DNA from: Raphanus sativus
Lineage: Eukaryota; Streptophyta; Magnoliopsida; Brassicales; Brassicaceae
Direction: 5' to 3'
Assembly: GCF_000801105.2 (NCBI RefSeq)
Contig: NC_079511.1
Span: 19,243,792-19,307,791, forward strand
Length of the DNA stretch: 64,000 nt
A model generated the notes under the pieces. That model ran no database searches, had not been told where the DNA came from, and was given only the letters and a program-made list of their open reading frames with translations. Shown here one piece after another: positions 57,646-64,000 of this stretch (positions are counted from its first letter, which is position 1; the number at the start of each line of letters is the position of its first letter). A program made the translations under genes and the position numbers.

Positions 57646-58914
57646 GTGTTCTGGAAAACAACCCTCTTAATGATGTCTACTTTACAACCTTCTTCAATCT
57701 ATTTCCAGTTCGCAATCTCCACTCTTCCAAAAAACAAAAGCCGCTCTTCTTCTTCCTTTTCCACTATAAACTTCCTTTATGAAATCGAGTATATTCCGGG
57801 TGACCAGTTACGAGAAACAATCCTTCCTTTAGTAAACCCATATGAATACTTTGCAAAAAAAACCTAGCGCCTTCTCTGTTAAAGGCGTTTGTGAACTCAT
57901 AAAACCATCCTCTAACCAAAAAGTTATGGAGTATGTTCAATCCAGCAAGTTCTCATCTTGGCAAGTCCCAGCCACTAAAGAAGAACAGTTCATATCATTG
58001 AACATTCTGGAGCACCTACCCAGATTATGGCAGCAACAAGACTACACCCATTTCCACTTCGGTGTAGTAAGAATTGGTTTGACCTTACACACCAGAAAAG
58101 GTCTACCAGTCATTGCTAAGATAGCTTTAATCGACTCCCGATTAAAGTCATATCAACAAGCATGTATCGGAATAGTCCAAACGACATTAAATGCAGGACA
58201 GTATTCGTAACACTGTTTCCAAACTTTAACGTTTCGTTACAAGATCCGAACCTATTGAAGACGCTCAAAGTACAACTACAACTTATTGGAGCACCTATGC
58301 AAGAAAAGAGTGTCGCAGCCACCTTACATCACCAGATTGTCTACCGAATTCAAGATCACGCCCTTGATCTTGTATTACCTTCATCTGATGAAGCCCTGTA
58401 TCTCGAATTCACATCAACGTCTCAGGCACCAAATTCAATACAAATTCCTCGCCAGATATCACGCAAAGAATTGATACGTCGATTACCAGAATCTTGGGTG
58501 ACAAGTTATGAAAAGCTTCATCAAGCCACTCAATCGCCCATACAATCCTCGGACGTTAGCTTTCATTCACGTAAAGATGGCACGACGGAGATCAAATTCG
58601 AAAAACCAAGATCTTCATCATTCAGAAGGCAATTATTCACTCAATTTGCTATCGAGGTAGACGAAAGAGACTTCTACGGCCCAGCCCAAAAACAAGATAT
58701 ACCCAGGCCCTGTCGAATCGACAAAGACGGAAAAATAGTCTATCCTTTCATAAATGAAGATGGACATTGCTGCTTTGACATCTGCAACTGCGCATCTTGT
58801 TCAGACGCTTTCTGGAGCTACGAATCCGACGATGAAAAACGAAGGCGAAGAAGAAAGAAGAAGGACCTCTATACAAAAGATATCTCGAAGGAGATTCTTC
58901 TGTCGGTCCGCTAG
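57646..58914 (+). pseudogene. Viral movement protein region (30K-type)
   Basis: Three overlapping frames together cover a movement-protein-like region: 57646-57867, 57842-58210 and 58162-58914. The segments YTHFHFGVVRIGLTLHTRKG and DSRLKSYQQACIGIVQTTLN resemble 30K-superfamily caulimovirid movement proteins. Downstream is a segment with a cysteine cluster (HCCFDICNCASCSDAFW) and then a run of arginines and lysines. Frame changes lie in an A run near 57860 and near 58195. The likely start is ATG 57670 or 57673. The product would help virus pass plasmodesmata; it is broken here. Confidence 0.75.
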
Positions 58915-59500
58915 GTGATGACAACTACGACTTTATAGTCGAATACTTCAACGTAAAAAAAGAACCAGAACAAGACTTACTGATGATCAGCCCAGACGAC
59001 TTCCCTCCACCAGAAGATTTCATCAAATACGACGTCGCTCACACACCAAAAATCCTTTCTACAACAATAGGTTCTTCTTGACCAACCCAGCTTAGCCAAG
59101 CAGAAAAAGTTCTAAACTGGCAAACGGAAAATTCTCTTGCTCAGAATTACCTGTTATAAGCAATAAACCAAAAGGTTGATCAGCTGACTGAAGGAGTTAA
59201 CAAAAGGCATCTTAGCCTTCAAAACTCAATAACAGAGATACACGGCCGACTCAGCAATCTCCATCAGGAAATGATGACAATGGCGAAACACATGATGATC
59301 AACACGACTCAATTTCGAAGCAAAGAAGCAGAAACAGCTAGCCTAAAAAATCAGTTAAAAGACCTCCAACGAAGTTTAGAGAGTCTAATCTACAACCAAC
59401 GATAGAAAGACTCTTACTTTAACCCTTTAGGGAGTACATCGACAGATTTACCGATGTACCAAGGATCATACTCTCCAGGATTCCTTTCGGGCTAACAATC
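58899..59500 (+). pseudogene. Viral linker with coiled coil
   Basis: One frame continues from the movement-protein part: an acidic stretch (EYFNVKKEPEQDLLMISPDD), then a heptad-like region (LSLQNSITEIHGRLSNLHQE, then ETASLKNQLKDLQRSLESLI). It is cut by stops near 59080, 59157, 59403 and 59491. Coiled coils at this place occur in several Caulimoviridae, where they are linked to virion-associated functions (family knowledge). Role here inferred. Confidence 0.55.
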
Positions 59501-59507
59501 ACCAAAG

Positions 59508-60890
59508 ATGAGATCGCCACTGCCTGGCTTTCTATCCTCCGACGAAGCCTTTACATCAAGATATGGCTCATTTTCAATCTTCAACGAAAAGCCAAAACAA
59601 ACCCGATCAAAATCAAGAAAGCACAAAGAAGCTGAATTTCAAGTCAACCCACCAAAAAGGCCAACTCTTACGTCGTCATCCAGTCACGAGTCAGTAGACA
59701 ACAAAGGAAAATATATCGGCATCATCGAATTTTCGATGTCTAATTTGCTAGATAATCTTGTCAAAACCACCGAAATAGCGGAGCATCAGCCAGTTCCTCA
59801 ACAAGAGACTCAGCCCTCATCTACACCACCGATCGTCAACATCAAGCACTTCTCAGACTCAAGCTCCAGTGGATACGATATTGATTCTTATGAAGAATCG
59901 CTCCCAAAACAGTATGTGATTGGTGAAGGATCAATCACTCCTAAACATGAGCCTAATATCAATGAAGTATATTCAAGTGAGGAAAACATGAATTATGAAG
60001 CTCCAAGAGAAGAAACTCGCAATAAGCATTTTTCTTCGAAGGTTATGGTGTTTACGTTCGACGACATTCCTTTCGAAAAATGGAATGACCGGTTGGACGA
60101 ATTCCATGCATGGATGAACTCAGAAGCCATTACGTCTCCCCTACATTTAGTGATTCAACAGTTCACAGCGAGACTTTCTGGCGCACTTATAGAATGGTGG
60201 AATTCCCTTGGGGAATACAGACAACAACAAGTCTATCAGACAACAATTCTATTGCTTCTAGGAGAAATTCACAGAGAATTCATTGGCACTCCGACGCATC
60301 AAAATGAGCAAATTCAAGAAGAATTCTTCTCAGCAAAGTGTTGTTCTCTAAAGAAGAAAGATCTTGCAAAGCACTTTGAAAGACAAACACGAAGATATTA
60401 TGCGCTAAATGGTCTCAACAACCCAAGCCTGAAACACGTCTATTTCTCATCTATTGATGATTATCTCAGTCAACAGAATAAGTTGTACATAAGAGATCAA
60501 GGACAGACAATTGAAGAGATCTCCATTGGTCAAATCCAGCAGTATGTCTTCTAGACTCTCGACAAACTTTGCAAGCAGAATGAGTTCTGGATAGAGTTTA
60601 TGGATCGATGGAAACAACTATCAAAAATATGGGCCAGGCCAGATCTATCGATCAAATGCTCGAAGTCCAAAAAATCATGTTCTTGCGATTCTAGTGGAAG
60701 GCGCAATAAATTCAAAAAGCGTTTCTCAAAACACTCTCCTAACTTTAGGCGCAAAAGATTTTTCCGAAAGAAAATAAGCTTTAAGAAGTCAACGAGATGC
60801 TTTCTATGTCGAAAAGAAGGACATTATGCTAAGAATTGCTCTAACAAGTCAAAGAAGAAGAAGCAGTATCTGATTAGCTCGATATCAAAA
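59508..60890 (+). pseudogene. Viral coat protein with zinc knuckle
   Basis: The frame 59508-60554, then an in-frame stop (TAG 60552-60554), then the same frame from 60555 onward. After an acidic, serine-rich N-terminus comes a capsid-like domain (FDDIPFEKWNDRLDEFHAWM, then HFERQTRRYYALNGL). A strongly basic stretch (60700-60790) leads to a CCHC knuckle, CFLCRKEGHYAKNC, near 60798-60840, as in caulimovirid coat proteins that package nucleic acid. One nonsense codon separates the domain from its basic tail. Confidence 0.75.
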
Positions 60891-62895
60891 ATTGCACCAA
60901 ATATTGACCTCGACACCCACGACTTAGAATCAGTCCTATCTTATGATAGCGACGACAGCGGAGCCATTTGTGGATACTCTAACTCAGATGATTCTTCTGA
61001 ATTGTCTCCTGATGAAGATTGTTGTTTCAAAAACACAGAGTTACTAAAGCAAGAAGAAAAACATCCTCCGCATCTTCAGGTGACGATCTTTGATCCGGCT
61101 CAGAAAGAAGAACCAGTCAATGCCATTGCATTCATCGATACTAGAGCCCACACAACAATAATAAATCCAAAGATTCTCCCGTCCTCTATGTGGCTACCTC
61201 ATCAACAAGAATTTCGTGTGGCAAATTCTGGATCATTAACCATCAAGCTCAAATCAAAGCCTATTACAATTGAGTTTTTCCCAGGATGTAGAATCACGAC
61301 TAAGGTCCTTGGATCAACAGCACCAGGCAAAGACGTAATATTGGGATGGGACTCGTATTGTGCACTCAAAAAATCATTCAACATCTCGATCGAACTGGAA
61401 GGCGTACGGTGGAAGAGTTTCTACAAATCCTTCACAACAGTACCGCGACTTTTCGCAGTTGAAGAATTAGTCTCTCAAGAATTTGCGAAAATCAAAGAAG
61501 AGATGACAAAATATTCCTGTGCAGAGTCTCATACGGATTTCATTTAAAAGTGCAACAAACCATTGTGGCTAAATTCCCAGTTCTTTGTTTCACTACCTTC
61601 CAAAGAAAATGTTTTGACCACACCGACGAAGGCAAGTCACGCATTGATGCCACCAACTCTTTTAAAGCAAGCAAATGACGATTGCGATCAATTGGTAGAG
61701 CAAGGAGTAGTTTCAAACACAACTTCTCCATGGGCATGTAAAGCATTCTACATCAACAACCGTGCAGAGCAAGCAAGAGGAAAACTCCGGCTAGTAATTG
61801 ACTATAAGCCGTTAAACCAATTCCTCCAAGACTTCAAGTTTCCCCTACCAAACAAAAGGGGCTTCTTCAACACCTTCAAGGAGCAACAATATTTTCAAAG
61901 TTTGACCTCAAGTCTGGATTTTGGCAATTTGGCGTTCAACTAGAAGAAAGATACGAGACCGCGATCTGTTTACCAAATTGGCACCTTCAATGGAATGTCC
62001 TACCTTTTGGTCTGAAGACGGCACCATCATTGTTTCAGGAGGCAATGCTACGTATATTAAAGCCTCTTCTCGAATCGGTTTTGATATATATAGATGACAT
62101 CCTGTTGTTCTCGACAACTGAGAAAGAGCATGTTCAACTTCTTCAGCAATTTCAAAGCATGTCCTACAATATGGGATTATGCTATCAGCCCGCAAAATGG
62201 TCATAGCCCAGCCCAACATTGAATTCCTTGGAATGCAGATAAAAAATGGCAATTTTACACCTCAGACCCATCTAGCAACGACGCTTCTCGATTTTCCCGA
62301 CGAAAACCTAACTAAGCGACAAGTCCATCAATTTCTTGGTGTAATTAATTATGTAAACGACTTCATCCCGCAACTTTCGCAGCTGACAAGACCACTCCAG
62401 AAGATGCTGACAAAGAATCCACCTCAATGGACAAACCGACAAACTGAGGCAGTCAAAACCTAAAACTAGAAGTGCAGACGCTACCGCCTTTAAAGATTCC
62501 TTCTACAGGAACGCGCATTCTACAGACTGATGCGAGTGACAAATATTGGGGAGCTATTTTATTTGAAGAAATAAATAGGAAACGTCAAATCTGTGGATAC
62601 AGAAGCAGACGCTTTAAAGGTTCCAAAATGCATTATCACTCCACGTTCAAAGAGATATTGGCGGTCAAGAAGGCTATCGAGAAGTTCGAGTTTCATCTGA
62701 TTGGACATAAATTTCGAATCGAAATTGATATGTCATCTTTTCCAAAGATGTAACAATTCAAGCAGAAGATGGTCCCACACCAACAATTATTGAGATGGAG
62801 CGAGTGGTTTTCGAAATACGATTTCGAATCCGTCTATTTAAAGGGCTTGGAGAACACTCTAGCAGACATGCTCAGTAGAAACCCACCAAAAGAAA
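60891..62895 (+). pseudogene. Viral protease, reverse transcriptase and RNase H
   Basis: The protease signature reads FIDTRAHTTI at about 61131, with Arg where the family has Gly after Asp-Thr. RT starts near 61620 (LRLVIDYKPLNQFLQDFKFP), shifts frame near 61895 (KFDLKSGFWQFGV, then the catalytic YIDDILLFS near 62087-62113), and shifts again near 62195 (FLGMQIKNGNF). RNase H follows in a third frame from about 62472 (LQTDASDKYWGAILFEE, then FKEILAVKKAIEKFEFH) and runs past a stop near 62751 to LADMLSRNPPKE. A stop near 61545 lies between protease and RT. Motif order matches Caulimoviridae. All activities are presumably lost. Confidence 0.85.
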
Positions 62896-63963
62896 TACAC
62901 ATGATGGAGGGCTCTTCTGCAAGGAGTTTCTACAACTTCGCAGCCAACGTGCCTGAAGACGCCCAAGAACTCATCAACAAAAACACTCTACACGAGCGTC
63001 TCAGCAACATGATATTTCGCTACCAATCAATCATTCTGTCAAGATATGGACCCGGCAATCACTTCATCAGCCCAATGGGGATTCATTCTGACTTCCCGTT
63101 TGCACATCTCTACAGGATCGAAAACACCTTCATGCCAGAAGAAGTCCTCTGTTTCCTCTGGTACCTTTGCTCAAGCTACACCATCGGTATCGCTTTTGAT
63201 ATTCAATGGATGTACCAATATATCAATGCACAATTCAACGAACCTCTTTGTGGACACAACGAATACCTCTCCACTTTCTTAACATGGTTCGCGCCGTTAT
63301 ATGTCTGGAACGATAAATTAAGAAAATCAACAAAAGCAACTGGATTACCATTCAAGAAGTTAAGAGGCCAAGGAGTTATCAACCCCTTCTTCAATCCTCA
63401 CACCATATATTTCTTTCACCGTCCTGTCCAAGTCAACGACAAAACAAGAAAAGTCCATGCACTGCCTACATTCATCCACCACAACGACTATCAGAGAAGA
63501 GTTAGACCTGATTTCAACCTCAACGACACCAAAGCCTACAAAGACTTCCAGACTCATGCATTCCGCCTCAACAACGCAAGACAAACATTTCCTATTCCTT
63601 TCACCCCAAATTGGTTCTACTATCCGATAGATTACCAGATGGACCTCGAGGAAGACCTCCAATTTTTTTATGGAGAAATGTGCCCCTCCGCCGGCCAGTA
63701 TGGAGCCCCAGAAGAAAAGACCCATAGAAACGCAAGCAACGCAAGAAAACGAGCAACCACAAGAATGCCCTCCAGAGTTCTTTCAAGACGCGCAACTCCC
63801 CGACGACGAAATTAATATCGACGAAATAGTAAAGAAGTTCAACATCGAAATCGACGAAGAATCTTCAAAGATAATTGAAGAATATGAAGAAGAATACGAC
63901 AGTCTAGGAGAATACTACGGATGCTGCGACAAGCATATCATCAAGTTCGAGATCGATCATTAA
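62896..63963 (+). pseudogene. Viral C-terminal region of unknown function
   Basis: The frame continues from RNase H for about 270 codons without a stop (FLWYLCSSYTIGIAFDIQWM, then FFHRPVQVNDKTRKVHALPT). Near 63690 the natural reading seems to pass to another frame (63670-63963), which gives an acidic tail (DDEINIDEIVKKFNIEIDEE) ending at TAA 63961-63963. The original frame runs on to 63815 with arginine-rich, low-complexity sequence. It is rich in aromatic residues and has no zinc or catalytic motif I recognise. It is among the better preserved parts of the insert. Confidence 0.6.
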
Positions 63964-64000
63964 AACAAGCATCCGTTATTAATGTATAATTATGTAAAAT

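Larger units (their letters stand above)
57581..64000 (+). mobile_element. Endogenous pararetrovirus (Caulimoviridae type), degenerate, runs to window edge
   Basis: The plus-strand order is tRNA-Met primer-binding-like site, movement protein, linker with coiled coil, coat protein with zinc knuckle, aspartic protease, RT, RNase H and a C-terminal region. There is no integrase and no LTR, which separates it from retrotransposons and fits Caulimoviridae. Such sequences are old, accidental integrations. Many stops and frameshifts occur: frame changes near 57860, 58195, 58890, 61895, 62195, 62465 and 63690; in-frame stops near 59080, 59157, 59403, 59491, 60552, 61545 and 62751. The exact genus is not determined; petuvirus-like or florendovirus-like groups are candidates. 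Confidence 0.88.

Overview
This is plant nuclear DNA, almost certainly from the Brassicaceae. The best evidence is a complete nine-exon chlorophyllide a oxygenase gene (CAO, minus strand, 53551-56186) whose predicted exons sum to 537 codons including the stop, i.e. 536 residues, the length I recall for Arabidopsis CAO. The AT-rich spacers, Athila and Tat retroelements, Helitron ends, GRF-linked MULE and hAT/MULE miniature elements fit a transposon-rich Brassicaceae genome, perhaps tribe Brassiceae (inference). Only two host genes look intact: CAO and a small zinc-ribbon protein gene (19409-19711, plus). Nearly everything else is mobile or viral.

Layout. 1-6.35 kb: a decayed Tat-lineage Ty3/gypsy element on the minus strand. 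It has RT, RNase H, a second archaeal-type RNase H and integrase remnants, plus an intron-containing ORF in antisense orientation. 6.4-11.3 kb: AT-rich sequence with a candidate non-autonomous MULE, a Helitron 5' end and a MITE. 11.3-19.3 kb: a tandem duplication of about 1.8-1.9 kb. Copy 1 is split by a 4.2-kb MULE carrying a SWIM-type transposase and a divergent GRF zinc-finger ORF, and that MULE is itself split by a 605-bp hAT element. Copy 2 keeps the unoccupied site and ends just upstream of the zinc-ribbon gene. 19.7-29.9 kb: non-genic sequence with a 1.36-kb foldback element, two compact Helitrons and a MULE-type MITE with telomere-like repeats.

29.94-50.29 kb is one nested structure. 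A near-full-length L1-type LINE (minus strand, 14-bp target duplication at both ends) was split by a 4.0-kb CACTA element in ORF1 and by a 10.16-kb Athila retrotransposon near the end of ORF2. Each insert has a perfect target-site duplication, and the interrupted reading frames resume across each gap.

50.3-52.6 kb holds two related Helitrons joined head to tail. CAO follows. A G-box lies about 150 bp upstream of its start codon, and a 652-bp hAT MITE begins 46 bp beyond the G-box. From 57.58 kb to the window edge is an endogenous pararetrovirus (Caulimoviridae type) on the plus strand, divergent from CAO. It shows a tRNA-Met primer-binding-like site, movement protein, coat protein with a zinc knuckle, protease, RT/RNase H and a C-terminal region I do not recognise. 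Many stops and frameshifts disable it. No tRNA, rRNA or CRISPR array was seen.
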